NCBI RefSeq assembly: GCF_002846335.1
Contig: NZ_PJMQ01000001.1
Span: 5,208,001 to 5,272,000 of the forward strand
Length of the DNA stretch: 64,000 bases
From: Janthinobacterium sp. 61
GTDB lineage: Bacteria > Pseudomonadota > Gammaproteobacteria > Burkholderiales > Burkholderiaceae_D
Reading direction: 5' to 3'
Part shown: piece by piece, positions 33,810 through 42,278 of the stretch
How the letters are laid out: every line of letters begins with the position of its first letter
Numbering within the stretch: the first letter of the stretch is position 1
The notes under the pieces: model-generated
Told to the model about the DNA's origin: nothing
Seen by the model: only the letters and a program-made list of their open reading frames with translations
The model's database searches: none
Program-made: the position numbers and the translations under genes

Positions 33810-34640
33810 ATGACGACAGAATTGAATATCGCATTTGTGGGCGGCGGCAATATGGCTGCGGCTCTGATCGCCGGCCTGGCCGGCAAGTTGACCTTGGGCG
33901 GCAACATCCACGTGATCGACCCGCACGCGCCAGCGCTGGAAAAATTGCAGGCCCAATTCGGCGTCACGACGGCGATGCTTGCGGACGAAGCGCTGCGCGC
34001 CGTGGACGTGATCGTGCTGGCAGTCAAACCGCAAAGCATGCGCGAAGTGGCGGCGCAGTTGCTGCCCTTCCTCGACGGGGAACGGGCGCCATTGATCCTG
34101 TCGATCGCCGCCGGCATTCGCGCGCAAGACCTGTCGCGCTGGCTCGGTGATTACCCCGCCATCGTGCGCTGCATGCCGAACACGCCGGCCCTGATCGGCA
34201 TGGGCATCACGGGCATGGTGGCCAGCAGCGGCGTCAGCGAGGAACAGAAAAAGACGGCGGACGCCATCCTGCGCGCCGTCGGCCAGACCGTCTGGCTCGA
34301 CGACGAGGCGAAGATCGACCCTGTGACGGCCGTGTCCGGCAGCGGCCCCGCTTACGTGTTTTACTTTATCGAAGCGATGCAGCAGGCGGCCGCAGAACTG
34401 GGCTTGACGCCGGAGCAGGGCACGCAGCTGGCGATTGCCACCTTTACGGGCGCCGCGCAGCTGGCGGCGAACTCCAGCGAACCCGTGTCGCTGCTGCGCG
34501 AGCGCGTTACCTCGAAAGGGGGCACCACGTATGCAGCGCTGACCAGCATGGAAGAGAGCGGCGTCAAGGCGGCCATCGTCAAGGGCATCAAGGCGGCCGC
34601 GCAGCGGGGGCGCGAGATGGGGGACGAGCTGGGCAAATAA
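33810..34640 (+). CDS. proC: pyrroline-5-carboxylate reductase
   Basis: This 276-residue NADPH-dependent enzyme catalyses the last step of proline synthesis. It has the Rossmann motif AFVGGGNMAAALIAGL, the PNTPALIGMGITGM segment, and the C-terminal signature SGPAYVFYFIEAM with LLRERVTSKGGTT. The start is set at ATG 33810. A TTG at 33792 would add six residues without homology. It converges on the anti-sigma gene with 7 bases between stops. Confidence 0.95.
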   Translation: MTTELNIAFVGGGNMAAALIAGLAGKLTLGGNIHVIDPHAPALEKLQAQFGVTTAMLADEALRAVDVIVLAVKPQSMREVAAQLLPFLDGERAPLILSIAAGIRAQDLSRWLGDYPAIVRCMPNTPALIGMGITGMVASSGVSEEQKKTADAILRAVGQTVWLDDEAKIDPVTAVSGSGPAYVFYFIEAMQQAAAELGLTPEQGTQLAIATFTGAAQLAANSSEPVSLLRERVTSKGGTTYAALTSMEESGVKAAIVKGIKAAAQRGREMGDELGK

Positions 34641-34647
34641 GTTCGGC

Positions 34648-35364
34648 TTACATCACCTTGACGGCGCGGCCGATGTATAAAATCGGCCCCGTCGGTCGGC
34701 CCGTGGGCGAACCCGTAGCCGGTTCCAGCGTGATTTCAAACAGTTGCTCCGGCTGCAGCGGCGGCAGCTTATCCAACGTCAGCTTGAGGCTTTGCCCTGG
34801 CTTGACCAGACCCAGCGAGACAGGCGCGCCCCAATCCTTGCCCTTGGTCCAGAATTGCATGGCTTTTTGCTGCGGCACGCTAGTCGGGCCCAGCGGGATC
34901 AGGCTCAGGTCGCGGTTCTTGCCGCCGCGTCCGCCCGCCTGCACGATCCAGCCCGGCGATTTATCCTGCGGCGCCACCAGCACCACCAGGTAGCCGGGCC
35001 CGCTTGGCGCTTGCAGCTGCACCGTGACCAGCACGGCCAGCGTTGCCGTGGCCACCAGGCCGCCGCCGGCCAGCACGCGCCAGAAAGCCAGGCTGTTCCA
35101 CCACGCTTGCCAGCCGCCCGCCTGCTGCACGGTTTTCGGCGTGAACAGGCTGGCGCTGATGCGTGGCCACAGTTGCGCAGAGGGCGCTGCGGGCGGCGCC
35201 AGCGTGGTCAATGGAAGCAGACGCTGTTCCCACGCAGCAACCGCGTCGCGCAGCGCTGGCTCGCGCGGCAAGCGCTGTTCCACTTCCGCGCGCTCGGCCA
35301 GTTCCAGGGTACCCAGCACGTATTGGCTGGCCAGCCTTTGCAATTCCTCGTCGCTATTCATCAT
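34648..35364 (-). CDS. RskA-type anti-sigma factor
   Basis: This 238-residue single-pass membrane protein has a cytosolic N-terminal anti-sigma domain (DEELQRLASQYVLGTLELAE, a zinc-free version). A membrane helix at about 90-112 (VLAGGGLVATATLAVLVTVQ) and a periplasmic RskA domain follow. The latter has the features typical of anti-sigma-K proteins (GYLVVLVAPQDKSPGWIVQA and FEITLEPATGSPTGRPTGPI). Its ATG overlaps the sigma factor stop (ATGA), so the two are translationally coupled. It is predicted to hold the sigma factor at the membrane until released by regulated proteolysis. Confidence 0.88.
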   Translation of the reverse strand: MMNSDEELQRLASQYVLGTLELAERAEVEQRLPREPALRDAVAAWEQRLLPLTTLAPPAAPSAQLWPRISASLFTPKTVQQAGGWQAWWNSLAFWRVLAGGGLVATATLAVLVTVQLQAPSGPGYLVVLVAPQDKSPGWIVQAGGRGGKNRDLSLIPLGPTSVPQQKAMQFWTKGKDWGAPVSLGLVKPGQSLKLTLDKLPPLQPEQLFEITLEPATGSPTGRPTGPILYIGRAVKVM

Positions 35365-35936
35365 CCCATGCACTCCCGCAAGGCGGCCAGGCCACGCTTG
35401 ACCCAAGCCTTGACGGTGCCCAGCGGCGCTTGCAGGCGCTGCGCGATTTCGCTATGGGAACAGCCATCCACGTAGGCGTACAGAATGCTATTGCGTTTGG
35501 ATTCGTCCAGGTGACCGAGGCAATCGTGCAGCTTGCCCATGTCCGCCTGAAGGGCGTAGGCGTCGCCGGCATCATGGCCTTGTCGTTCGTGCAGCAGGGT
35601 TTCCACGGTATCCTCGTCGGCCGATACTTCATGGGCGCGGGCGCGCGCCACGTTCAGCGCCTGATGCCGCACCACCACATAGATCCAGCCCTTGCCGCTG
35701 CCGCGCGTGGCGTCGAAACTGCCGGCGCGGCGCCAGATGTTCAGGAAGGCGTCGTGCAGCACGTCTTCGGCCAGTGCCCGCTGGCGCACGATGCGCAGGG
35801 CCACGCCCAGCAAATAGCGGCTTTCTTGCTGGTACAGGCCGTGCAAGGCCTGCTGTTCGCCCCTGGCGCAGGCGCGCAGGGCGGCATCGTAATCGAACGG
35901 GGTGGCTAGCGTTGGCAAGGTGGGCGCAATCGTCAA
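35361..35936 (-). CDS. ECF sigma factor (SigK-like)
   Basis: This 191-residue sigma-70 family protein has region 2 (LLGVALRIVRQRALAEDVLH) and region 4 (RNSILYAYVDGCSHSEIAQR), the latter a helix-turn-helix. It lacks regions 1 and 3, as ECF factors do. The coupled RskA-type anti-sigma gene supports a SigK/ECF19-like assignment. A possible sigma-70 promoter (TATACT, plus coordinates 35967-35972) precedes it. The neighbouring DUF3455 lipoprotein gene is a plausible target but this is inferred only from position. Confidence 0.9.
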   Translation of the reverse strand: MTIAPTLPTLATPFDYDAALRACARGEQQALHGLYQQESRYLLGVALRIVRQRALAEDVLHDAFLNIWRRAGSFDATRGSGKGWIYVVVRHQALNVARARAHEVSADEDTVETLLHERQGHDAGDAYALQADMGKLHDCLGHLDESKRNSILYAYVDGCSHSEIAQRLQAPLGTVKAWVKRGLAALRECMG

Positions 35937-36010
35937 GAGTTAACGGTTAGCAAGTTTTCAGTGCCGAGTATAGGCCAGAAACGGGCTTGCCAACCATCGT
36001 TTTCACTGAT

Positions 36011-36568
36011 TTATGCGGCTTTCCAGAAGATATAGTCAGCCTGGTAGGGCACCCATTGCTTGACGCCAACGGTGTCCATGCCGCACGGCGCTGCCGGGGC
36101 CACGCCGCCGCTGGTGGCCACACGCTGGATGTAGCTGACGCCCTGCATGGCGCCGCTGCCCGTGGCCGGATTGGCTTTCACCAGCTGATAGGGGATATTG
36201 CCCGCGCCGGCGGGCGCCACGGCCACTTGCGTCGCCGTCACTTTCGAACCGTCCAGGTTGGCCCAAGTCGCAGGCGGACCGACATACGTGCCCACTTGCA
36301 TGCCGCTGCGGTCGTTCAGGGCCGCATCCGGGCCCACGAAGACCCATTCATGGCCCGTCATGTCTTTTTTTACCTTGCATTCGTAGGCGATCTTGCCCAC
36401 GCCTACTGTCTGCATGGCGACTTGGTGGCCATCGGGTACTTTAACGGCGTTCGGTAATTGTTCCTGCGAATAGCGTGCGCTCATGGGGGCGCAGGCGCTC
36501 AGCAGCAGGGCGGCGCTCAGCAGAGTGAGGGGGGGAACGGCGTGGCGTGGTGCAGTGTGGGCAAGCAT
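36011..36568 (-). CDS. DUF3455 lipoprotein
   Basis: This 185-residue protein has a lipoprotein signal peptide (LTLLSAALLLSACAP, lipobox cysteine near residue 26). The DUF3455 core follows, with features such as GKIAYECKVKKD, HEWVFVGPDAALND and GNIPYQLVKAN, and it ends QWVPYQADYIFWKAA. DUF3455 proteins are of unknown function and are found in bacteria and fungi. The ribosome-binding site CAGGAG precedes the ATG. It lies upstream of the ECF sigma gene on the same strand. Confidence 0.82.
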   Translation of the reverse strand: MLAHTAPRHAVPPLTLLSAALLLSACAPMSARYSQEQLPNAVKVPDGHQVAMQTVGVGKIAYECKVKKDMTGHEWVFVGPDAALNDRSGMQVGTYVGPPATWANLDGSKVTATQVAVAPAGAGNIPYQLVKANPATGSGAMQGVSYIQRVATSGGVAPAAPCGMDTVGVKQWVPYQADYIFWKAA

Positions 36569-36659
36569 GGCGAACTCCTGGTAGTTGGCTCAACCGGCTG
36601 GTTGATACCATGACTACCCATGGGCCTGTCATTTGGATGCAGCCAGGTAAAAGTATTTT

Positions 36660-37010
36660 TCAGGGCGGAGGCGGCGCCTGCTTGCCGACGCGGTGCAACA
36701 GGGTGCGGATCAGGGGCAGGGCAGCGTTCGCATGCTTGAGCAGCGAGGCGCCGGCCAGCAGCACCGGCACGAAACGCCGCGGGCGTACCAGCAGCAGGCC
36801 CAGCGCGGCGCCGCCCAGCATCAGGGGAATCTTGAAACGCGTCGCCAGGGTGTGGCGCAGATTGCCGCCTGTCAATGGTTCCAGCAACTGGCGCGTCTGC
36901 ACGCCCAGGGCCAGACGCTGCAGCGTGCATTCGGCCAGCAGCGCGTCGCGCCGCTGCGCCAGGCTGGCGGCCGTGTGAACATGCGATAGTTTGGTGGGAT
37001 GCGTGGTCAT
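36660..37010 (-). CDS. YqjK-like protein
   Basis: This 116-residue protein has a helical N-terminus (AASLAQRRDALLAECTLQRL) and two hydrophobic stretches (IPLMLGGAALGLLLV and VPVLLAGASLLKHANAAL). By position and pattern it is the third member of a yqjD-yqjE-yqjK-like cluster. Its ATG overlaps the stop of the YqjE-like gene (ATGA). The function is unknown. In E. coli the cluster is stationary-phase and envelope-associated. Confidence 0.6.
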   Translation of the reverse strand: MTTHPTKLSHVHTAASLAQRRDALLAECTLQRLALGVQTRQLLEPLTGGNLRHTLATRFKIPLMLGGAALGLLLVRPRRFVPVLLAGASLLKHANAALPLIRTLLHRVGKQAPPPP

Positions 37011-37393
37011 GGCCGCTCCGATTCCCGGCGCGCCAGCAGTTGCAGCTCGTCCAGGTCTTTGTTCAGTTCTGAAAGTGTGAAGGACAGCAGTTTCGGCTTG
37101 CTGCGGAAGCTGGCGCGCACGCCCAGCAGGGTGGCGAGGGCGGCAGTGATGAAGACGGCGGCCGTGATGGCGATGGCGGCGATGCGATGCGTGTCCCAGA
37201 ATACGACGATGACGAGGAAGACCAGCAGCACCAGGCCGACAAACAGGCACAGCAGTGCCAGCATGGCCAGCGCCAGATAGGACAGGAAGCGCAGCGACTC
37301 TTCTTCCATTTCCACGGCCGCCAGGGCCAGACGGGTCTGGACGATGGCGGCGAGGGTCGCTGCGACTTGGGCGACATGGTGCACGATAGCCAT
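37007..37393 (-). CDS. yqjE: YqjE-like phage holin family membrane protein
   Basis: This 128-residue protein has two strong membrane helices (FLSYLALAMLALLCLFVGLV and AIAITAAVFITAALATLLGV) and amphipathic ends. It matches the YqjE / Actinobacterial Holin-X type family in size and topology. It lies between yqjD and yqjK homologues. Despite the family name no phage genes are nearby, and a role at the inner membrane under stress is more likely than lysis. Confidence 0.75.
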   Translation of the reverse strand: MAIVHHVAQVAATLAAIVQTRLALAAVEMEEESLRFLSYLALAMLALLCLFVGLVLLVFLVIVVFWDTHRIAAIAITAAVFITAALATLLGVRASFRSKPKLLSFTLSELNKDLDELQLLARRESERP

Positions 37394-37449
37394 ATGCTGC
37401 CTTTCGCGTCAGGAGACGGCCTAGGCCGTCGGTACGGCGTCGTTACTGT

Positions 37450-37806
37450 TTAGCGGCGTGACGAGGAGAGCAGCAGGCCGAACAGCACGCCCACGACGGC
37501 GCCCGCGCCCACGGCTTTCCATGGATTGTCCTGCACGTATTCATCGGTGGCCTTGGCCGCCTTCTTGGTACGTTCGAGCAAGTCTTCTTCCAGCTTGATC
37601 AAGTCTTTCTTGGCCGTTTCCAGGGTGGCGATGAACTTGTCCTTGACGGCTTTGACATTCTCGCCCGTCTGATCCTTGGCGCCATCGAGCCAGCCTTCCG
37701 CTTCATTGATGACGGTTTTCAGGTCGCCGACCAGTTTGTCGCGGGCCTTGTCGGCGTCGGCGAGGATGCTGTCGCTGCTGGATTTTCCGGTATGTATCGA
37801 GCTCAT
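37450..37806 (-). CDS. yqjD: YqjD/ElaB family (DUF883) ribosome- and membrane-associated protein
   Basis: This 118-residue protein is charged and helical, with a C-terminal membrane anchor. The conserved end YVQDNPWKAVGAGAVVGVLF followed by GLLLSSSRR is the DUF883 signature. E. coli YqjD anchors ribosomes to the membrane in stationary phase. The ATG follows GAGGT. It is first in a three-gene cluster with the YqjE-like and YqjK-like genes. Confidence 0.88.
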   Translation of the reverse strand: MSSIHTGKSSSDSILADADKARDKLVGDLKTVINEAEGWLDGAKDQTGENVKAVKDKFIATLETAKKDLIKLEEDLLERTKKAAKATDEYVQDNPWKAVGAGAVVGVLFGLLLSSSRR

Positions 37807-37913
37807 TTATTACCTCATGGAAGTGAAACTGCACAGTGAAATACCAGTGTAGGCAGCAGCGGACAGGCTAGTCTTGCGCCGCCTCAAGGGTTGCCGCGGC
37901 GCAAGATCATTGA

Positions 37914-38768
37914 TTAACGGAAAGCAAAGTCCAGCACCACGCCCGCAAACACCGCTGCTCCTAGCCAGTTATTATGCCGGAACGCCGCAAAACACGGCAT
38001 ACGCTCGCGTGCGCGGATCAGGGTGTAGTGGTAAACGGCGCAGCCGGCCGCCACCAGCAAGCCTGCCACATACCAGTAGCGCAAGCCCAGGTGCCAGCCG
38101 CAGACCAGCCACAGCAGCAGGAAAGCGGCATAGCACAGCATGATGATGGCCACGTCGTAGCGGCCAAAGGTGATGGCCGAGGTCTTGATGCCGATTTTTA
38201 AGTCGTCGTCGCGGTCGACCATCGCGTATTCCGTATCGTAGGCCACGGCCCAGAAGACATTACCCAGCAGCAGCAGCCAGGCGACGACGGGCACGCTATC
38301 CGTGATGGCGGCAAAGCCCATGGGGATGCCGAAGCCGAAGGCGATACCCAGGTAGGCTTGCGGAATCGCAAAGAAGCGCTTGAAGTAGGGGTAGGTGCCG
38401 GCGATGATGACGGCGGCCACCGACAGCTGCCTGGTCAGCGCATTCAAGGGCAGGATCAGGCAAAAGGCCAGCACGCTCAGTACGCCGGCAACAGCCAGCG
38501 CTTCCTTGCCGCTGATCCGCCCGCTGGTGATGGGACGGTCCACCGTACGCTTGACGAATTTGTCGATATCCTGATCGGCGTAGTCGTTGATGGCGCAGCC
38601 AGCCGAGCGCATCAGGAAAGTGCCGAGGGTGAAGATGAGCAGCAGCCGCCAGTCCGGCACGCCCTGCTGCGCCAGCCATAGCGCACACAGGGTAGGCCAT
38701 AACAGCAATACGGTACCGATAGGCTTGTCCAGCCGTATCAGGCGGAAATACAGCGCCAGCTTGTTCAT
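37914..38768 (-). CDS. ubiA: 4-hydroxybenzoate polyprenyltransferase
   Basis: This 284-residue polytopic prenyltransferase attaches the polyprenyl chain to 4-hydroxybenzoate in ubiquinone synthesis. Both aspartate-rich motifs are present: [19 protein letters not shown] (residues about 63-81) and [20 protein letters not shown] (about 183-202). Eight to nine hydrophobic helices are visible. It lies downstream of oxyR on the same strand with a 76-base gap. Confidence 0.95.
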   Translation of the reverse strand: MNKLALYFRLIRLDKPIGTVLLLWPTLCALWLAQQGVPDWRLLLIFTLGTFLMRSAGCAINDYADQDIDKFVKRTVDRPITSGRISGKEALAVAGVLSVLAFCLILPLNALTRQLSVAAVIIAGTYPYFKRFFAIPQAYLGIAFGFGIPMGFAAITDSVPVVAWLLLLGNVFWAVAYDTEYAMVDRDDDLKIGIKTSAITFGRYDVAIIMLCYAAFLLLWLVCGWHLGLRYWYVAGLLVAAGCAVYHYTLIRARERMPCFAAFRHNNWLGAAVFAGVVLDFAFR

Positions 38769-38844
38769 GGAAGACTCGATCTTGTTGAAGAGAAAGATCG
38801 ATTATCGCAAAATAGTGCGTGGTCTACTATTTGACGCCGCCGAC

Positions 38845-39777
38845 CTACTCCTCGCAGAGTGGTGTGATGCCGGGCAAGTCGCAGCTGGCGATGGCTGCGC
38901 AGAGGGCGTCGATGGCGGCCTTGCGCGTAAAACTCTTGCGCCAGAGCATCACCACCCTGCGTGATGGCACGGGGGCGGCGAATGGCCGGTATTCGAGCAT
39001 GCCCTCGGTGGTGTGCATATTTGACACGGAGGCGCGCGGCAAGACCGTCAGGCCGATGCCGCTGGCCACCATGTGACGGATGGTTTCCAGGGAGGAACCT
39101 TCAAACGTGCGCTGCATGCCGTTGCCGGGCGAGGAAAAGCGTGCCATTTCGGGGCACACTTCCAGCACTTGGTCGCGGAAGCAATGGCCATTGCCCAGCA
39201 GGAGCATGGTTTCCGATTTCAAATCTTGCGCGGCGATTTTTTCACGCGCTGTCCACGGATGTTGGCGCGGCATGGCCACGACGAACGGTTCATCATACAG
39301 TTCCTGCATGGACATGCCGTGGTCGGGCAGCGGCAGGGCCATGATGGCCACGTCCAGTTCGCCCTGGCGCAGCAATTCGAGCAGGCGAACCGTGAAGTTT
39401 TCCTGCAAAATCAAAGGCATCTGCGGCACCTGGTCTATCATGGCCTTGACCAGGGGCGGCAGCAGGTAGGGGCCGATCGTATAGATCACGCCCAGGCGCA
39501 GGGGGCCGGCCAGCGGGTCCTTGTTTTGCTTGGCGAGTTCCTTGATGGCGGCCGTCTGTTCCAGCACACGCTCGGCTTGCGCAATGATCTGCGCGCCCAG
39601 GGGCGTGACCGAGATTTCCGCGCCGCCCCGTTCGAACAGGACCACACCCAATTCGTCTTCGAGTTTCTTGATCGCCACTGACAGGGTGGGCTGGGCAACG
39701 AAGCAGGCTTCGGCAGCATGCCCGAAGTGCTTCGCTCGCGCGACTGCAACGATATATTTCAGTTCAGTCAGTGTCAT
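38845..39777 (-). CDS. oxyR: LysR-type peroxide sensor OxyR
   Basis: This 310-residue LysR regulator has an N-terminal winged helix (MTLTELKYIVAVARAKHFGH). Its regulatory domain contains the redox motif GNGHCFRDQVLEVC, two cysteines nine residues apart, as in E. coli OxyR C199 and C208. It should sense hydrogen peroxide by disulfide formation and activate peroxidase genes. The start at 39777 matches the family, and the open frame upstream is not conserved. Confidence 0.94.
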   Translation of the reverse strand: MTLTELKYIVAVARAKHFGHAAEACFVAQPTLSVAIKKLEDELGVVLFERGGAEISVTPLGAQIIAQAERVLEQTAAIKELAKQNKDPLAGPLRLGVIYTIGPYLLPPLVKAMIDQVPQMPLILQENFTVRLLELLRQGELDVAIMALPLPDHGMSMQELYDEPFVVAMPRQHPWTAREKIAAQDLKSETMLLLGNGHCFRDQVLEVCPEMARFSSPGNGMQRTFEGSSLETIRHMVASGIGLTVLPRASVSNMHTTEGMLEYRPFAAPVPSRRVVMLWRKSFTRKAAIDALCAAIASCDLPGITPLCEE

Positions 39778-39876
39778 AGTTCGATTGAAACACAGGAAGT
39801 GCTTACTTGCAATGAATGAAAGGTGGCGCAAACGTGAAACTGTGGCGCCGATGGCGTATTGTAGCGGATCGCCCCC

Positions 39877-39882
39877 TATAAT
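39877..39882 (+). promoter_or_regulatory. putative -10 of the DUF3717-rfaE2 unit
   Basis: TATAAT at 39877-39882 would place the transcript start near 39889, 23 bases before the DUF3717 ATG. A strong ribosome-binding site (GAAGGGAGAGG) lies between. The -35 is weak. Confidence 0.45.
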
Positions 39883-39911
39883 GCGGGACCAGGCAGCGAA
39901 GGGAGAGGGCG

Positions 39912-40157
39912 ATGGAACTGCAGATGCAGGCGCTGGAAGCGGCAATCAACTACTGGCGTGCCAGGCAACCGGCGCGCGGCAATGAATATGCGCTGTCGCC
40001 GCCCGTCAGCCGCCTGGCCAGCGTGTATGCGCTGATGATTTACTACCGGCAAGATCACATCGCCGAAGAGGGCCTGGAACCGGCCATCCTGGCCTTGATC
40101 GATGCCTGGCGCCACGATGGCGGCGGCATGCAAGGCGATAGCCACGCCGGGTCGTGA
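39912..40157 (+). CDS. DUF3717 family protein
   Basis: This small soluble protein of 81 residues has the features LEAAINYWRARQPARG and LSPPVSRLASVYALMIYYRQ. These match DUF3717, a short Burkholderiales family of unknown function. Its stop lies 29 bases before the rfaE2 start, suggesting co-transcription. Confidence 0.8.
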   Translation: MELQMQALEAAINYWRARQPARGNEYALSPPVSRLASVYALMIYYRQDHIAEEGLEPAILALIDAWRHDGGGMQGDSHAGS

Positions 40158-40186
40158 CCACATATATAACCCAACAAGAGATATCC

Positions 40187-40669
40187 ATGCCTGATTTTGA
40201 AAACAAACTGTGCGGCCGTGACGAACTGCGCGCCCGCGCCGCGGCCCTGCCGAAACCGGTGGTGGTGACGAATGGCGTGTTTGACATTCTGCACCGCGGC
40301 CACGTGACCTATCTGGCGCAGGCGCGCGCGCTGGGCGCCTCGCTGGTGGTGGCCGTGAACACGGATGCCTCGGTGAAACGCCTGGGCAAGGGCGACGACC
40401 GTCCGTTGAACAGCTGCGAAGACCGCATGGCCGTGCTGGCCGCGCTGGAAGCGGTGAGCCTGGTGGTGCCGTTCTCGGAAGACAGCGCCCTGGAAGTGGT
40501 GCAGGAGATCGAGCCGGAAATCTATGCCAAGGGTGGCGACTACGATATGGCGGCCATTCCTGAAGGCAAGGCCGTGCTGGCGTATGGCGGCGAGGCCGTG
40601 GCCATCGATTTCGCACACGATCGCTCGACCACGAAGCTGTTGACGAAAGTGCGGACGCAGCAGGGCTGA
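40187..40669 (+). CDS. rfaE2: D-glycero-beta-D-manno-heptose 1-phosphate adenylyltransferase
   Basis: This 160-residue nucleotidyltransferase corresponds to the C-terminal half of HldE. It has NGVFDILHRGHVTYL (the HxGH motif), GDDRPLNSCEDRMAVLAALE and the C-terminal DRSTTKLLTKV. It makes ADP-heptose for the lipopolysaccharide inner core. In betaproteobacteria the kinase half is a separate protein, encoded elsewhere. ATG 40187 is chosen because AAGAGA precedes it and the in-frame ATG at 40154 overlaps the previous gene. Confidence 0.92.
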   Translation: MPDFENKLCGRDELRARAAALPKPVVVTNGVFDILHRGHVTYLAQARALGASLVVAVNTDASVKRLGKGDDRPLNSCEDRMAVLAALEAVSLVVPFSEDSALEVVQEIEPEIYAKGGDYDMAAIPEGKAVLAYGGEAVAIDFAHDRSTTKLLTKVRTQQG

Positions 40670-40684
40670 GGAACGCCGTCAATG

Positions 40685-40713
40685 TTTCCATACAGATAAA
40701 AAGACGTTACTAT
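40685..40713 (+). promoter_or_regulatory. putative promoter of the tubulin-like gene cluster
   Basis: TTTCCA (40685-40690) and TACTAT (40708-40713) are separated by 17 bases. Each hexamer matches the sigma-70 consensus at four of six positions. It lies about 80 bases before the first gene of the cluster. Confidence 0.35.
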
Positions 40714-40793
40714 GAGAACTGCCAGGGCTGCGACCTCGTTGCGTCAGCCCCAGCACACGTTACACCATATGCATTGCTTGTCATAGAAAATAC

Positions 40794-42278
40794 ATGGATC
40801 TTAAAACTTCTGGGGATTGGGGCGTGCCCTCTGGCGTCTGGTTCGTCGATGACGATGGCGCGTGGACCATGCAGCGCAGCGCGGACGGCCAGAACGTCTC
40901 GCCTTTGCTGAGCCCTGCCGATATCGGCCTGCTGATGCACGCGCGGCGCCTGCCCGCTGCCGCCGGCGCGCCCGTGCGGCAGTTTCCGCCTGAATTCTCG
41001 TTCGACCCCGCCACCGGCACGGCCTTGCAGGTGCCGCCCGACACGGCCGTCACGCCGCCCTGGGTGCCGCCCTACGGTGCGCATCCCGTCAGCGAGGTGC
41101 CACCGGCTGGCGCGGCCGGCTTGCGCCAGGCCAGCGTGCCCCTGAAACTGGCCGACCAGCGCGCGCGCGAAGAGCATGCGCAGGCCGACGCCTCGCTGCC
41201 CATGCCGCCGCCGGGCGAGTATGAATTTTTTTCCGCCCAGTTTGGCACCAGCGCTGCCGCGCTGCTGGCACTGGACCCGCGCAAGGCGGTCTTGCACGCC
41301 TGGCTGCCCGCCTCGAAACGCTGGCTGGCGCTGGACCCCGCGTATGGCGGCTTGCTGGCTGAATCGGACCTGGCCAACGGCGCCTGGCGCGCCGAGCTGG
41401 TGCCGGAATTTAACAGCGTGCTGGTCTTGCCGACGAGTCACGGCCTCGCTTGCCTCCGTCCCGACGTGCCTTCGCTGAGCTACGTGGTCGAGCATGTGGG
41501 CGGCGCGCCTTGCGCGGCCGCGCCCGTCTGGTTCCAGAACCGCCTGTGGGCGCCGCTGCGCGACGACGATGGCCGCATCCGCTTCGTCAACCTTGACGCA
41601 ACGCAAAAGTCGGGCAGCGACGTGCTGCTCGACGGCGTCGTGGACCTGGGCGCCGTCAGCGCGCCCGTGGCTTATAACCGCATGGCTGTGTGGCCCTGCG
41701 CCAACGGCCAGCTGCGGCTGCAACTGCAGCCGGACGGCAACGTGGCCGCTTCGTTTACGCTCTGGCCCGAAGGACTGGTGCCGCACTTCGAATTCGGCAG
41801 CCCCTACCTGTCGCGCGATGGTGGCCTGTGGCAACTGTGCTTTGAAAGCCGCCGCGGCACCTATGTGTATGTGAAACTGGGTGTCCAGGTCGAGAAGGCC
41901 GACGCGCTGGCGCCGCGCCTGTGCTCGGGCAGCTTCAATTACCGCTTCGCCACCAAGCTGAAGACGGCGCCGTGGGAAGAGCCGGAACACGGCGACGATG
42001 GCGGCAAGAACCAGGCTGTCATGCCGCTGCTCGAATCGGGCGGGGGCAACAGCGTCTTCGGTGTCAAGTTCGCCACCAGCGCCGGTCTGTCCAGCGTGCT
42101 GCGCTCGAATGAACGCCTGGCAGCCCAGCTGGTGCAGGACGATGAATTGCGTGAAACCGTGTTTCATACCTTTGCCGTCAGCGAGCCGTGGCGCGTACGC
42201 CTGTTTATCCATGAACGCACGCTGTGGGGGTACCACCCGCTGCTGTCGCGCATCGATGGCTGGACCTTGCAGGCATGA
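40794..42278 (+). CDS. uncharacterised 494-aa cytosolic protein of the tubulin-like cluster (gene A)
   Basis: I do not recognise the family. The protein has no signal peptide or membrane helix. Residues about 1-125 are proline- and alanine-rich. From about 140 to 380 there are four or five loosely similar beta-rich segments, each with an aromatic-rich strand followed by a polar turn (for example PVWFQNRLWAPLRDDDGRIR, YNRMAVWPCANGQLRLQL and YLSRDGGLWQLCF). This is reminiscent of a beta-propeller but no standard repeat is clear. The C-terminus (VSEPWRVRLFIHERTLWGYH) is conserved-looking. Its stop overlaps the start of the next gene (ATGA), so it is coupled to the exported vWA-like protein and is the first gene of the six-gene unit. 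Confidence 0.7.
   Translation: MDLKTSGDWGVPSGVWFVDDDGAWTMQRSADGQNVSPLLSPADIGLLMHARRLPAAAGAPVRQFPPEFSFDPATGTALQVPPDTAVTPPWVPPYGAHPVSEVPPAGAAGLRQASVPLKLADQRAREEHAQADASLPMPPPGEYEFFSAQFGTSAAALLALDPRKAVLHAWLPASKRWLALDPAYGGLLAESDLANGAWRAELVPEFNSVLVLPTSHGLACLRPDVPSLSYVVEHVGGAPCAAAPVWFQNRLWAPLRDDDGRIRFVNLDATQKSGSDVLLDGVVDLGAVSAPVAYNRMAVWPCANGQLRLQLQPDGNVAASFTLWPEGLVPHFEFGSPYLSRDGGLWQLCFESRRGTYVYVKLGVQVEKADALAPRLCSGSFNYRFATKLKTAPWEEPEHGDDGGKNQAVMPLLESGGGNSVFGVKFATSAGLSSVLRSNERLAAQLVQDDELRETVFHTFAVSEPWRVRLFIHERTLWGYHPLLSRIDGWTLQA

Noticed and set aside
37007..37393. Phage remnant suggested by the holin family name
   Set aside because: The gene sits in a yqjD-yqjE-yqjK cluster and no other phage gene is near. 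The family name is historical.
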